Source: Flavobacterium sp. LHD-80
GTDB lineage: Bacteria; Bacteroidota; Bacteroidia; Flavobacteriales; Flavobacteriaceae
Length of the DNA: 64,000 bases
NCBI RefSeq assembly: GCF_030929605.1
Contig: NZ_JAVFVS010000008.1
Coordinates: 1-64,000 of the forward strand
Reading direction: 5' to 3'
This document shows positions 45,590 to 55,066 of the stretch, piece by piece. Each line of letters begins with the position of its first letter. Position 1 is the stretch's first letter. Below the pieces are notes generated by a model that was not told where the DNA came from, did no database searches, and saw nothing but the letters and a program-made list of their open reading frames with translations. Both the position numbers and the translations under genes were made by a program.

Positions 45590-47596
45590 ATGAAAAGACA
45601 GCTAATTCTTATCGCTTTTTTACTTTTAGTTTTGATTGGATACAGTCAAAAAACGAAAAACACTTATGAATTGGCATCGCCAAACGGACAAAATAAAATC
45701 AAATTTGAGCTGGTAAAAAATGCTCCAAAATACACTGTTTCTCATGGGAAAATCGAAGTAATTTCTCCTTCAGATATGGGTTTTTTGCTGAAAGGAAATG
45801 AAGATTTAAGTTCGAATTTTGATATCAAAAATGTCAAAACAGCTTCTTATGATGAAACTTGGGAACAAGTTTGGGGTGAGAAGAAAAACATCCGAAATCA
45901 TTACAATCAACTTTCAGTCGAATTACAGCAAAAAACAGGAAACAAGCGTAAATTGGAAATTCAATTTCGTGCTTTCGACGACGGAGTTGCTTTTAGATAT
46001 GTTTATCCAAAACAAAACGTAAAAGACAGTATTTTCATCATGGATGAAAAAACAACTTTTAATTTAAAAGAAGACGGAAAAGCGTGGTGGATTCCTGCAA
46101 ACAGAGAAAATCGCGACGAATATCTTTTTAAAGATTCTCCAATAAGTACTTTAGATACGGTTTTAACTCCGCTAACAATTGAAAGTAAAAGCGGATTGGC
46201 TTTGAGTTTTCATGAAGCAAATTTGGTCGATTTTGCGAGCATGACTTTGGTAAACACAAAAGGAACCGAATTAAAATCAGATTTAGTGCCGTGGGCAGAT
46301 GGCGTTAAAGTTCGTGTGAAAGATTCGTTTACTTCTTCGTGGAGAACCATTCAAATTGGAGAAAAACCGGGCGATTTGATTACATCTTATTTGGTTTTAA
46401 ATCTTAATGAGCCAAACAAATTAAAAAACACCAATACGTATTTCAAACCTTATAAATATTTAGGAATTTGGTGGGGAATGCACATTGGGAAATATACTTT
46501 CTGGGAAAGCGACAAACAAGGCGCAACCACAAAACACGCCGAAGAATATATTGATTTTACTGCCAAAGAAGGTTTTCATCATTTATTGATTGAAGGCTGG
46601 AACAAAGGCTGGACGCCGGGCTGGTATGAAAACCGTATGCATATGTTTAGTTTCACCAAAACCGCTGACAATTTCGACTTAGAAAAAGTGGTTGAATACG
46701 GAAAGAAAAACAATATTGAATTAATTGGATATCATGAAACAGGTTCCAACTTAATTAACTATTTAAAACAAGTTGACGAAGGTTTTGCCCTATATAAAAA
46801 ACTCGGAATTCATACAGTTAAAATTGGCCACGTAGGTTCTAAATTAAATATGAAACAAATGCATTTTGGGCAGTTTGGAGTAAATTATTTCAGATATATT
46901 TTAGAAAAAGCAGCGCAATATGATTTAGCTGTTTTATATCACGAATCAATAAAAGATACGGGCGAACGGAGAACATATCCAAACATGGTTTCAAGAGAAG
47001 CGGCGCGCGGACAAGAATATAACGCTTGGAGCGAAGGAAATCCGCCAAATCATTTAAGCATAATTCCGTTCACAAGATTGCTTTCTGGTCCAATGGATTT
47101 TACACCTGGAATTTTTGATGTTGAGGTAAAACAAGGTTATCAAGGAAAAAGAATTCAGGGAACAGTTGGCCAGCAATTGGCTATATACGTAACGATTTAT
47201 TCTCCAATTCAAATGCTTGCCGATCTTCCTGAAAATTACAAAGGAAAACCTGCTTTGCAATTTTTAAAAGATGTGCCGACAGATTGGGAAGATACAAAAG
47301 TGTTAAACGGGGAAATTGGCCAATACATTACGATAGTCCGAAAAGACAGAAACAGCGATGATTGGTTTTTGGGAAGCATTACAAATGAAAACCCAATAGA
47401 GCTTGAAATTTCACTTTCTTTCTTAGATTCCAATGCAAATTACGAGGCGCAGATTTATGCTGATGCAGAAAAAACTGATCAAAAACACAACCCAGAAGCC
47501 GTTGCAATTTCAAAGAAAACAGTAAAAGCTTCAGATTCAATACAATTACATTTAGGTGGCGCAGGAGGAACAGCAATTAGATTCAAAAAAATATAA
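45590..47596 (+). CDS. GH97 alpha-glycosidase (SusB-like)
   Basis: 668 residues from ATG 45590. Signal peptide MKRQLILIAFLLLVLIGYSQ. N-terminal beta-sandwich (SPNGQNKIKFEL, FRAFDDGVAFRY), TIM barrel (KYLGIWWGMHIGKYTFW, HHLLIEGWNKGWTPGWY), and signature segment GERRTYPNMVSREAARGQEYNAW ... FTRLLSGPMDFTPGIF. Retaining GH97 members use an Asp nucleophile where this protein reads VKIGHVGS. That, together with HES (Glu452), favours the inverting SusB-like subgroup, i.e. alpha-glucosidase-type activity; this is inference from motif memory. It precedes GH3 by 51 bp, likely one operon. Confidence 0.92.
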   Translation: MKRQLILIAFLLLVLIGYSQKTKNTYELASPNGQNKIKFELVKNAPKYTVSHGKIEVISPSDMGFLLKGNEDLSSNFDIKNVKTASYDETWEQVWGEKKNIRNHYNQLSVELQQKTGNKRKLEIQFRAFDDGVAFRYVYPKQNVKDSIFIMDEKTTFNLKEDGKAWWIPANRENRDEYLFKDSPISTLDTVLTPLTIESKSGLALSFHEANLVDFASMTLVNTKGTELKSDLVPWADGVKVRVKDSFTSSWRTIQIGEKPGDLITSYLVLNLNEPNKLKNTNTYFKPYKYLGIWWGMHIGKYTFWESDKQGATTKHAEEYIDFTAKEGFHHLLIEGWNKGWTPGWYENRMHMFSFTKTADNFDLEKVVEYGKKNNIELIGYHETGSNLINYLKQVDEGFALYKKLGIHTVKIGHVGSKLNMKQMHFGQFGVNYFRYILEKAAQYDLAVLYHESIKDTGERRTYPNMVSREAARGQEYNAWSEGNPPNHLSIIPFTRLLSGPMDFTPGIFDVEVKQGYQGKRIQGTVGQQLAIYVTIYSPIQMLADLPENYKGKPALQFLKDVPTDWEDTKVLNGEIGQYITIVRKDRNSDDWFLGSITNENPIELEISLSFLDSNANYEAQIYADAEKTDQKHNPEAVAISKKTVKASDSIQLHLGGAGGTAIRFKKI

Positions 47597-47647
47597 TTAT
47601 TTTAGATTTTAAAAAACATAACTATCAAAAACTAAAAACCACAATCA

Positions 47648-49885
47648 ATGAAAAACAAAATGATATACCTGTCGGCAGCTTTGGCTTTTGTATTATTTAC
47701 GTCTTGTAAAAATGATGCAAAAACTGATAGTTCAGAAAGTGCGCAAACAGAAGAATATAAAGGAAAAGAAATTGGGTCAGAACATGATGCTGAAATAGAT
47801 AAATTAATTTCTCAAATGACGCTTGAGGAAAAAATTGGAATGTTGCACGGAAACAGTATGTTCAGTACAGGCGCCGTAGAACGTTTGGGTATTCCCGAAT
47901 TAAAAATGGCCGATGGTCCACTTGGAGTCCGTGAGGAAATTTCGAGAGACAACTGGGCGCCAGCCGGATTAACAAATGATTTTGCAACCTATTATCCTGC
48001 AGGCGGTGGTTTGGCAGCAACTTGGAACGCTGAAATGGCACATACTTTCGGAAATAGTTTGGGAGAAGAATTACGTGCAAGAGATAAAGACATGTTGCTT
48101 TCGCCAGCAATTAATATGGTCAGAACGCCACTTGGCGGAAGAACATATGAATACATGTCTGAAGATCCGTTTTTGAATAAAAAAATTGCCGTGCCTTTGA
48201 TCGTTGGTTTACAGGAAAAAGACGTGATGGCGTGTGTAAAACATTATGCAGCAAACAATCAGGAAACCAATCGTGATTTTGTAGATGTTCAAATGGATGA
48301 AAGAACATTGCGCGAAATTTATCTTCCTGCATTTGAAGCTTCGGTAAAAGAAGCAAAAGCGTATGCAATAATGGGCGCTTACAATAAATTTAGAGGAGAA
48401 TATTTATGTGAAAACGATTATATGCTGAATAAAATTCTGCGTGACGAATGGGGATTTAAAGGCGTTGTAGTTTCAGATTGGGCTGCGGTGCATTCAACTG
48501 TAAAATCACTAAAAAGCGGATTGGATATTGAAATGGGAACTCCAAAACCATTCAACGAATTTTTCTTAGCAGATAAATTAATTGCAGCCGTAAAAGCGGG
48601 AGAAATTGCAGAAAAAGAAATTGATCTGCATGTAAAACGTATTTTACGAGTTTTGTTCCAAGTAAAAGCAATGGGCGCAAAAGACCGTACGAAAGGAAGT
48701 ATTGCGACAGAAGCACATTATCAAGACGCCTATAAAATTGCGGCAGAAGATATTGTATTGTTGAAAAACAGCAACAATGCATTGCCTTTAAAATTGGACG
48801 GAGTTAAATCTATTGCCGTTATTGGAAACAATGCGATGAAGAAAAATTCTTTAGGAGGATTTGGCGCTGGAGTAAAAACAAAAAGAGAAATTACACCGCT
48901 TGAAGGTTTAAAAAACAGATTGCCATCTTCTATAAAAATCAATTATGCCGAAGGTTATTTAGAGCGTTATGACGAAAAAAATAAAGGAAAATTAGGCGAT
49001 ATTACATTAAATGGCCCTGTAACGATTGACGAATTAGATCCAGCAAAAGTTCAGGAAGCGGTTGAAGCAGCCAAAAAATCGGATGTTGCAGTGATTTTTG
49101 CAGGTTCAAATCGTGATTATGAAACAGAAGCTTCTGATAGAAGAACTTTGAAATTACCTTTTGGTCAGGAAGAATTAATCAAAAAAGTATTGGAGGTAAA
49201 TCCAAGAACTATTGTGGTAATGATTGCTGGAGCTCCATTTGATATTAATGAAGTTACTAAAAATTCGCCTGCAGTAGTTTGGAGCTGGTTTAATGGTTCT
49301 GAAGGAGGAAATGCTTTGGCCGATGTATTGCTTGGAAAAGTAAATCCGTCAGGAAAACTGCCTTGGACAATGCCTAAAAATATTATGGATTCGCCAGCAC
49401 ACGCAACAAAAAGTTTCCCAGGAGGAAAATCGGTTAATTATGCTGAGGGAATTTTGATTGGCTACCGTTGGTTTGATACTAAAAATATTGCGCCGTTATT
49501 TCCTTTTGGTTATGGATTGTCTTATACTACTTTTGCTATCGAAAATGCAAAAACAGACAAAACTTCATATGCTGAAAATGACATTATCTCTGTTTCTGCT
49601 GAAGTAAAAAATACAGGTAAAGTTGATGGAAAAGAAGTTGTTCAAGTATATTCTTCTAAGGCTGATTCAAAAGTAACCCGAGCTTCAAAAGAGTTGAAAG
49701 GTTTCAAAAAAGTATTGGTAAAATCAGGAAGTTCAGAAACTGTGACGATTCAAATTCCGGTAAAAGAATTAGCGTATTATAATGTTTCGGCTAAAAAATG
49801 GACGGTGGAACCAGGAAAATATACACTCAAAATCGGAAATTCATCAAGAGATATCAAAACTGAGATTGCGATAACAATTCAGTAA
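47648..49885 (+). CDS. GH3 beta-glycosidase lipoprotein
   Basis: 745 residues from ATG 47648. Lipoprotein signal MKNKMIYLSAALAFVLFTSC. Domains: GH3 N-terminal barrel with RDKDMLLSPAINMVRTPLGGRTYEYMSEDP, KHYAANNQE and nucleophile Asp277 in GVVVSDWAAVHS; GH3 alpha/beta sandwich (AGSNRDYETEASDRRTLKLP); C-terminal fibronectin-III-like domain (VVQVYSSKADSKVTRASKELKGF). The family removes beta-linked glucose or xylose from oligosaccharide ends. It sits 51 bp after GH97 and before a strong terminator, so GH2-GH97-GH3 may be a unit. Confidence 0.94.
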   Translation: MKNKMIYLSAALAFVLFTSCKNDAKTDSSESAQTEEYKGKEIGSEHDAEIDKLISQMTLEEKIGMLHGNSMFSTGAVERLGIPELKMADGPLGVREEISRDNWAPAGLTNDFATYYPAGGGLAATWNAEMAHTFGNSLGEELRARDKDMLLSPAINMVRTPLGGRTYEYMSEDPFLNKKIAVPLIVGLQEKDVMACVKHYAANNQETNRDFVDVQMDERTLREIYLPAFEASVKEAKAYAIMGAYNKFRGEYLCENDYMLNKILRDEWGFKGVVVSDWAAVHSTVKSLKSGLDIEMGTPKPFNEFFLADKLIAAVKAGEIAEKEIDLHVKRILRVLFQVKAMGAKDRTKGSIATEAHYQDAYKIAAEDIVLLKNSNNALPLKLDGVKSIAVIGNNAMKKNSLGGFGAGVKTKREITPLEGLKNRLPSSIKINYAEGYLERYDEKNKGKLGDITLNGPVTIDELDPAKVQEAVEAAKKSDVAVIFAGSNRDYETEASDRRTLKLPFGQEELIKKVLEVNPRTIVVMIAGAPFDINEVTKNSPAVVWSWFNGSEGGNALADVLLGKVNPSGKLPWTMPKNIMDSPAHATKSFPGGKSVNYAEGILIGYRWFDTKNIAPLFPFGYGLSYTTFAIENAKTDKTSYAENDIISVSAEVKNTGKVDGKEVVQVYSSKADSKVTRASKELKGFKKVLVKSGSSETVTIQIPVKELAYYNVSAKKWTVEPGKYTLKIGNSSRDIKTEIAITIQ

Positions 49886-49903
49886 GAAGAAAACAGTAAA
49901 TTT

Positions 49904-49977
49904 ACCATATAAGGAATATAAGTGAATTAAGTTCAGCCTCACCGTTAGCTTAATTTTACTTATATTCCTTATATGGT
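49904..49977 (+). terminator. Long hairpin after GH3
   Basis: Perfect 20-bp arms ACCATATAAGGAATATAAGT / ACTTATATTCCTTATATGGT, with further partial pairing (GAATTAAG/CTTAATT) inside, followed by TTAATTTTTTA. It isolates GH3 from the esterase gene. Confidence 0.75.
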
Positions 49978-49999
49978 TTAATTTTTTATATTAGAAAAA

Positions 50000-51946
50000 A
50001 TGAAAAAAATCACAATCTTTTTTTTACTTCTATGTGGCATAATGGCAAATGCCAATGTCAAAATGCCTCTGCTATTTTCAGACGGAATGGTATTACAGCG
50101 TAATAAAGCAATCCCAATTTGGGGTTTTGCTGACGCCAATGAAAAAGTAGAAATTCATTTCAACAAACAAATCAAAAAAACACAAGCCGATAAAAACGGA
50201 AAATGGACTGTCAATTTAGATGCAGAAAAAGCAGGTGGGCCTTTTGAACTTGTTATCATCGGAAAAAATAAAATCACGATTAAAAATGTTTTAGTTGGTG
50301 AAGTTTGGATTTGCAGCGGACAATCAAACATGGAATTTCAGGTTTCTAAAACCATCAACGCAGAAAAAGAAATGAACAATGCCGATTATCCGATGATTCG
50401 TCATTTTGGTGTCGAGCGAGATTTTAGTGGAAAACCAAAAGACGATCTAAAAGCCGGAAAATGGGAAGTTTCGAGCAAAGAAACAGTTGGTAATTTCACT
50501 GCTGTCGGATTTTATTTTGCCCGAAAAGTTTATGCCGAATTAAAAATCCCTATCGGAATCATCAATACTTCTTGGGGCGGAACCAATGTTGAAACTTGGA
50601 CAAGCCGTGAAGCATTTGAAAAAAGCAATGAATTCAAAAATATGATCGCCGATGTTCCCGTTATGAATGTCGATTCTATTTCAAAATTGTACGCAAACCG
50701 AATGAAGGAAAGAATCGAAAAAATTCAAGGAACTCCAGTAAATACAGCTAATGAAAATACGTTCAAAGAACTTTCTTTTAATGATACGTCTTGGGGCGAA
50801 TTAAACACGCCAAGTATTTGGGAAAGTCAGCATCTTGGCGATTTAGACGGTATAGTTTGGATGCGAAAAACAATCACACTTTCTGCAGAAGACATTAAAA
50901 ATAAAGCAACATTAAGTTTAGCAAAAATCGACGACGAAGACATTACATACATAAACGGAATCGAAGTTGGGAAAAATTTTCAATATGATGTCAAACGTAC
51001 TTATCAAATACCCACAAATATTTTAAAAGAAGGAAAAAATGTAGTTGCCGTGCGAATTGTCGATAACGGCGGAGGCGGAGGCATTTATGGAGAATCTGAA
51101 GATTTAAAATTAACCGTTGGCAGTAAAGTTCTTCCGCTTGACGGGAAATGGAAATTTAGAGTAATCGAAGTGAAAACAGCTTTATCGCCAAATAGCTATC
51201 CGTCATTATTATATAACGCAATGGTAAATCCATTGGTTCCTTATGCGATCGAAGGCGTTTTATGGTATCAGGGCGAGACGAATGCCTGGAGGGCAAATCA
51301 GTATAAAATCGCATTCCCATTATTGATAACAGACTGGAGAACCAAATTTAAACAAGGCGATTTTCCTTTTTACTTCGTTCAATTATCAACTTTTGACGAA
51401 TCTGGAGGAAACAGCAAAAAAGGAAGTCGCTGGGCCGAACTTCGCGAAGCACAGTCTGAAACCTTAAAATTGAAAAATACCGGAATGGCCGTTACTACAG
51501 ATATTGGAAACGCAAAAGACATTCACCCAACAAACAAACAAGATATTGGATTGCGTCTTGCAGCAATTGCGATGAATAATATTTACGGCAAAAAACAAGT
51601 TTTTAGCGGACCAACCTATAAATCTCAAGAAATAAAAGGAAACCAAATTATTCTGACTTTCGATAATATTGGAAGTGGTTTGACAACTTCAAATAACGCT
51701 GAATTAAAAGGTTTCGAAATTGCAGGCGCCGACAAAATTTTTCACACAGCGAAAGCGATAATCAAAGACAACAAAATAATCGTTTTCAGCGAGGAGGTTC
51801 AAAACCCAGTTGCCGTTCATTACGGTTGGGCCGACGACGACTCACAGATTAATCTTTTCAATAAAGAAAAATTCCCTGCATCGCCTTTCAGAACTGATAA
51901 TTGGGAAATGATTTCGGCAAACGAAATATATAAAGTGAGTAAGTAA
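50000..51946 (+). CDS. Sialate-O-acetylesterase-type SGNH carbohydrate esterase
   Basis: 648 residues from ATG 50000. Signal peptide MKKITIFFLLLCGIMANA. An SGNH hydrolase with nucleophile Ser109 in WICSGQSNMEFQ, conserved GIINTSWGGTNVETWTSR, LWYQGETNA, and the catalytic Asp507-x-His509 in KDIHPTNKQDIGLRLA. A galactose-binding-like insertion (about 240-380; ATLSLAKIDDEDITYINGIEVG) splits the catalytic domain, as in the sialate O-acetylesterase family. Members in plant-glycan clusters remove acetyl groups from hemicellulose or pectin side chains. Periplasmic by its signal. Confidence 0.9.
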   Translation: MKKITIFFLLLCGIMANANVKMPLLFSDGMVLQRNKAIPIWGFADANEKVEIHFNKQIKKTQADKNGKWTVNLDAEKAGGPFELVIIGKNKITIKNVLVGEVWICSGQSNMEFQVSKTINAEKEMNNADYPMIRHFGVERDFSGKPKDDLKAGKWEVSSKETVGNFTAVGFYFARKVYAELKIPIGIINTSWGGTNVETWTSREAFEKSNEFKNMIADVPVMNVDSISKLYANRMKERIEKIQGTPVNTANENTFKELSFNDTSWGELNTPSIWESQHLGDLDGIVWMRKTITLSAEDIKNKATLSLAKIDDEDITYINGIEVGKNFQYDVKRTYQIPTNILKEGKNVVAVRIVDNGGGGGIYGESEDLKLTVGSKVLPLDGKWKFRVIEVKTALSPNSYPSLLYNAMVNPLVPYAIEGVLWYQGETNAWRANQYKIAFPLLITDWRTKFKQGDFPFYFVQLSTFDESGGNSKKGSRWAELREAQSETLKLKNTGMAVTTDIGNAKDIHPTNKQDIGLRLAAIAMNNIYGKKQVFSGPTYKSQEIKGNQIILTFDNIGSGLTTSNNAELKGFEIAGADKIFHTAKAIIKDNKIIVFSEEVQNPVAVHYGWADDDSQINLFNKEKFPASPFRTDNWEMISANEIYKVSK

Positions 51947-51956
51947 AACTAAAAAA

Positions 51957-52003
51957 GTTCCGTTAGGAACAAAATATCGTTAGCAACGGATTTTAATCCG
52001 TTG
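51957..52003. repeat. Two small palindromes after esterase gene
   Basis: GTTCC-GTTA-GGAAC (51957-51970) and CAACGGATT-TT-AATCCGTTG (51984-52003). CCGTTAGGAAC recurs at about 52153. They lie just downstream of the esterase stop and may act as its terminator. Confidence 0.65.
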
Positions 52004-52027
52004 AGAATAATTATTGGGGCGTGACCA

Positions 52028-52082
52028 CATCCTGATAAGCGGGCTAACTTTCTTTGCGCTTATTCGCCCACTTATCAGGATG
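52028..52082. repeat. Palindromic intergenic element
   Basis: Perfect 12-bp arms CATCCTGATAAG / CTTATCAGGATG enclose a G+C-richer core with GGGC/GCCC pairing. It continues to about 52145 with GGTCGGGCTATCCGC and TACTTCGGTAGC. Its base composition differs from neighbouring genes. Confidence 0.65.
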
Positions 52083-52169
52083 CGGTCGGGCTATCCGCGC
52101 TACTTCGGTAGCTTGCTTCTATCCCTCACGCGAGCAAAGGTGATAAGAAATCTCCGTTAGGAACAGTTA

Positions 52170-52201
52170 TTTGTTATTGCAAGATTAACACGATAGTTTT
52201 G
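52170..52201 (+). promoter_or_regulatory. Predicted GH95 promoter, best -33/-7 match in window
   Basis: TTTG (52170-52173), 20-bp spacer, TAGTTTTG (52194-52201). This agrees in both boxes and spacing with the Bacteroidota vegetative consensus. The start site would fall at about 52208, inside the palindrome that begins at 52201. Confidence 0.55.
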
Positions 52202-52300
52202 TCATTCCGAGGAACGAGGAATCTTCGCAAGAAACTCCATAAAGTAAATCTTCAATCTTTGTCGAGCTACTACCGAAGATTCCTCGTTCCTCGGAATGAC
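52201..52300. repeat. Palindrome with 27-bp perfect arms in GH95 leader
   Basis: Arms 52201-52227 (GTCATTCCGAGGAACGAGG...) and 52274-52300 are perfect inverted copies. If the promoter at 52170 is used, nearly all of this forms a hairpin in the 5' UTR of GH95 mRNA, ending about 50 bp before the start codon. Confidence 0.85.
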
Positions 52301-52351
52301 AAGATTGCAGAAATACGAGATGTAAAAAACACGACCAAAAACAAAAAGCCT

Positions 52352-54760
52352 ATGAATCCAAAAATCATAAAAAAAACATTTCTCATCTTACTTCTCCCAT
52401 TTTACTATACAAACATTTCGGCACAATCCAAAAGTGTTTTATGGTACAATCAACCCGCAGAATTCTTTGAAGAAAGCTTAGTTTTAGGAAACGGAAAAAT
52501 GGGCGCAACCGTTTATGGTGGCGCAAATTCAGATAAAATTGATCTGAATGATATTACACTTTGGTCGGGCGAACCAGTAAATGCAAACATGAATCCGGAA
52601 GCTTACAAAAACATTCCGGCAATTCGTGAAGCTTTAAAAAACGAAAACTACAAACTCGCAGAAGAACTTAATAAAAAAGTTCAAGGAAAAAACTCCGAAT
52701 CGTATGCGCCTTTAGGAATATTAGAAATCAATAATTCTGAAAAAGGAAAAGCGGTGAATTACCATCGCGAATTGGATCTTTCAAATGCAATCTCAAAAGT
52801 AAGCTACGAAATGGCGGGCATAAAATATACCCGTGAATATTTTGTCTCAGCGCCAGATCAAATTATGATCATCAAACTGACCGCTGATCAAAAAGGCGCT
52901 TTGAATTTTGATATTAATCTAAAAAGTCTCTTACAATCAACTGTCGAAGTGAAAGGAAATGTTTTGGTAATGACAGGTACTGCGCCAATTCATGAAAATA
53001 AAGGATATACCGTTTTGCCAAAATATTTGAGCATAAAAGAAAGAGGGACAAAGTTTACTACCTTGATCCAAATCAAAAAAACAGACGGGAAAGTCACAAC
53101 TTCAAGAGAAGCTTTGACTTTAAAAGACGCGACAGAAGCTATTATTTTTGTTTCTGTAGCAACAAGCTTTAACGGTTTTGACAAAAATCCTGCAACCGAA
53201 GGTTTAGATGATATTACAAATGCATTGCAAAATTTGAACAAAGCGTATGCAAAATCATTCGGCAATTTAAAAGAATCTCATATTGCCGATTATCAAAAAT
53301 TCTTCAATCGTGTCAATTTAGATTTAGGAAAAACCACGGCTCCAGATTTGCCGACAGATGAACGTTTATTGCGATATTCAGAAGGGAAAGAAGATGAAAA
53401 TCTGGAAATTTTGTATTTCAATTTTGGGCGTTATTTGTTGATTAGTTCATCAAGGACAATTGGCGTTCCGGCAAATTTACAAGGACTTTGGAATCCGTAT
53501 TTGAATCCGCCTTGGAGCAGTAATTATACGATGAATATTAATCTCGAAGAAAATTATTGGCTGGCAGAAAACACCAATCTTTCCGAAATGCATTTGCCGT
53601 TGTTGAGTTTTATTAAAAACCTTTCGGTAACGGGTAAAGTGACTGCTAAAACTTTTTATGGAGTTAAAGAAGGTTGGGTGGCTGCGCACAATTCTGATAT
53701 TTGGGCAATGACCAATCCGGTTGGGCAATTTGGAAAAGAAGAACCAATGTGGGCGTGTTGGCCAATAGCAGGCGCGTGGCTGAGTACGCATATTTGGGAA
53801 CATTACGTTTTTAGTCAAGACAAAGCGTATCTAAAAAAAGAAGGTTATCCGTTGATGAAAGGCGCTGCCGAATTCTGTTTGGGCTGGCTGACAACCGATA
53901 AAAACGGAAATTTAATCACATCTCCATCAACATCGCCAGAAAATCAATACAAACTTGCAGACGGATTTGTGGGTGCAACACTTTATGGAGGAACTGCAGA
54001 TTTGGCCATGATTCGCGAATGTTTTGATAAAACCATAAAAGCCTCAAAAGTGCTTAATGTTGATGCCGATTTTAGAAATAAACTAGAAAAAGCATTGGCG
54101 AAATTTCATCCGTATCAAATTGGCAAAAAAGGAAATTTGCAGGAATGGTATTTTGACTGGGAAGATAAAGATCCAAAACACCGTCATCAATCACATTTAT
54201 TCGGACTTTTTCCTGGAAATCATATTACGCCTTTAAAAACACCAGATTTGGCCGAAGCATCAAGAAAAACACTTGAAATAAAAGGAGACGAAACCACAGG
54301 CTGGTCAAAAGGCTGGAGAATTAATCTCTGGGCAAGACTTTGGGACGGAAATCGTGCTTATAAAATGTATCGTGAATTGTTACGCTACGTAGATCCTGAT
54401 AAAAAGAAAACAGATAAACCAAGACGAGGCGGAGGAACCTATCCGAATTTATTTGACGCGCATCCGCCTTTTCAAATTGATGGAAATTTTGGTGGTGCCG
54501 CTGCCGTTGCCGAAATGTTGGTTCAGTCTGACGAAAATGAAATCCGTTTGCTTCCCGCTTTGCCAGATGCCTGGGATGAAGGTTCGGTAAGCGGAATTTG
54601 TGCCCGTGGCGGATTTGAAATCGAAATGAGCTGGAGCAATAAAACAATTCAAAAATTGATAGTTTCTTCGAAACTTGGAGGAAACACAACTTTAATCTTC
54701 GGTGATAAAAAACAAAATATTACTTTGAAAAAAGGAGAAAAGCTAGAAGTAAAATTCTAA
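52352..54760 (+). CDS. GH95 alpha-L-fucosidase-family enzyme
   Basis: 802 residues from ATG 52352. The frame is open from 52199, but those 51 codons translate the palindromic repeat, and the signal peptide (MNPKIIKKTFLILLLPFYYTNISAQ) starts at 52352. GH95 fold: N-domain GNGKMGATVYGG and ITLWSGEP; (alpha/alpha)6 barrel with Asn395/Asn397 in MNINLEENYW, general acid Glu530 in STSPEN, and Asp710 in FQIDGNFGG. The family hydrolyses alpha-1,2-L-fucose, in some members alpha-L-galactose, by inversion. It suits removal of terminal fucose from xyloglucan-type side chains, together with GH2 and the acetylesterase upstream. Confidence 0.93.
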   Translation: MNPKIIKKTFLILLLPFYYTNISAQSKSVLWYNQPAEFFEESLVLGNGKMGATVYGGANSDKIDLNDITLWSGEPVNANMNPEAYKNIPAIREALKNENYKLAEELNKKVQGKNSESYAPLGILEINNSEKGKAVNYHRELDLSNAISKVSYEMAGIKYTREYFVSAPDQIMIIKLTADQKGALNFDINLKSLLQSTVEVKGNVLVMTGTAPIHENKGYTVLPKYLSIKERGTKFTTLIQIKKTDGKVTTSREALTLKDATEAIIFVSVATSFNGFDKNPATEGLDDITNALQNLNKAYAKSFGNLKESHIADYQKFFNRVNLDLGKTTAPDLPTDERLLRYSEGKEDENLEILYFNFGRYLLISSSRTIGVPANLQGLWNPYLNPPWSSNYTMNINLEENYWLAENTNLSEMHLPLLSFIKNLSVTGKVTAKTFYGVKEGWVAAHNSDIWAMTNPVGQFGKEEPMWACWPIAGAWLSTHIWEHYVFSQDKAYLKKEGYPLMKGAAEFCLGWLTTDKNGNLITSPSTSPENQYKLADGFVGATLYGGTADLAMIRECFDKTIKASKVLNVDADFRNKLEKALAKFHPYQIGKKGNLQEWYFDWEDKDPKHRHQSHLFGLFPGNHITPLKTPDLAEASRKTLEIKGDETTGWSKGWRINLWARLWDGNRAYKMYRELLRYVDPDKKKTDKPRRGGGTYPNLFDAHPPFQIDGNFGGAAAVAEMLVQSDENEIRLLPALPDAWDEGSVSGICARGGFEIEMSWSNKTIQKLIVSSKLGGNTTLIFGDKKQNITLKKGEKLEVKF

Positions 54761-54786
54761 ATATTATTTTGAAAACAATTGTCATC

Positions 54787-54860
54787 CTGAGCGTCCCGAG
54801 GCTTCGGGAGAAGGCTAGCTTGTAATAAATGGGCTTCTCCCGAAGCCTCGGGACGCTCAG
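54787..54860. repeat. Palindrome with 27-bp perfect arms after GH95
   Basis: Arms 54787-54813 (CTGAGCGTCCCGAGGCTTCG...) and 54834-54860 are perfect inverted copies. Pairing extends outwards to TTGTCA / TGACAA with two mismatches. It starts 19-27 bp after the GH95 stop. Confidence 0.85.
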
Positions 54861-54876
54861 CCTGACAACATGTTGT

Positions 54877-54909
54877 AAACCCGACAGGTTTTTAAAACCT
54901 GTCGGGTTT
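54877..54909. terminator. Palindromic terminator between GH95 and OMP genes
   Basis: Perfect 16-bp arms AAACCCGACAGGTTTT / AAAACCTGTCGGGTTT around a single T, then GGTTTTT. Suitable for both converging transcripts. The spacer to 55066 then contains ACATAGAAACATAG / CTATGTTTCTATGTG short-word repeats and no coding frame. Confidence 0.75.
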
Positions 54910-55066
54910 GGTTTTTAAACACATAGAAACATAGATTTTATGTTTTGTCTAAAATAAAGAGAACTAAAAGAAAAACACATTTTTCACACATAGCTCTATG
55001 TTGTTTAAACAAGTGAAACGCCTTTAACCGCAAAGAAAAACTATGTTTCTATGTGTTAAAAAAAAA

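Noticed and set aside
52021..52145. G+C-richer palindromic stretch considered as a structured RNA or insertion-sequence remnant
   Set aside because: No transposase fragment or target duplication could be seen, and it matches no RNA class I know; kept only as a repeat.
52199..52351. N-terminal extension of GH95 (51 codons)
   Set aside because: It translates a palindromic repeat and the predicted promoter end; a proper signal peptide begins at ATG 52352.
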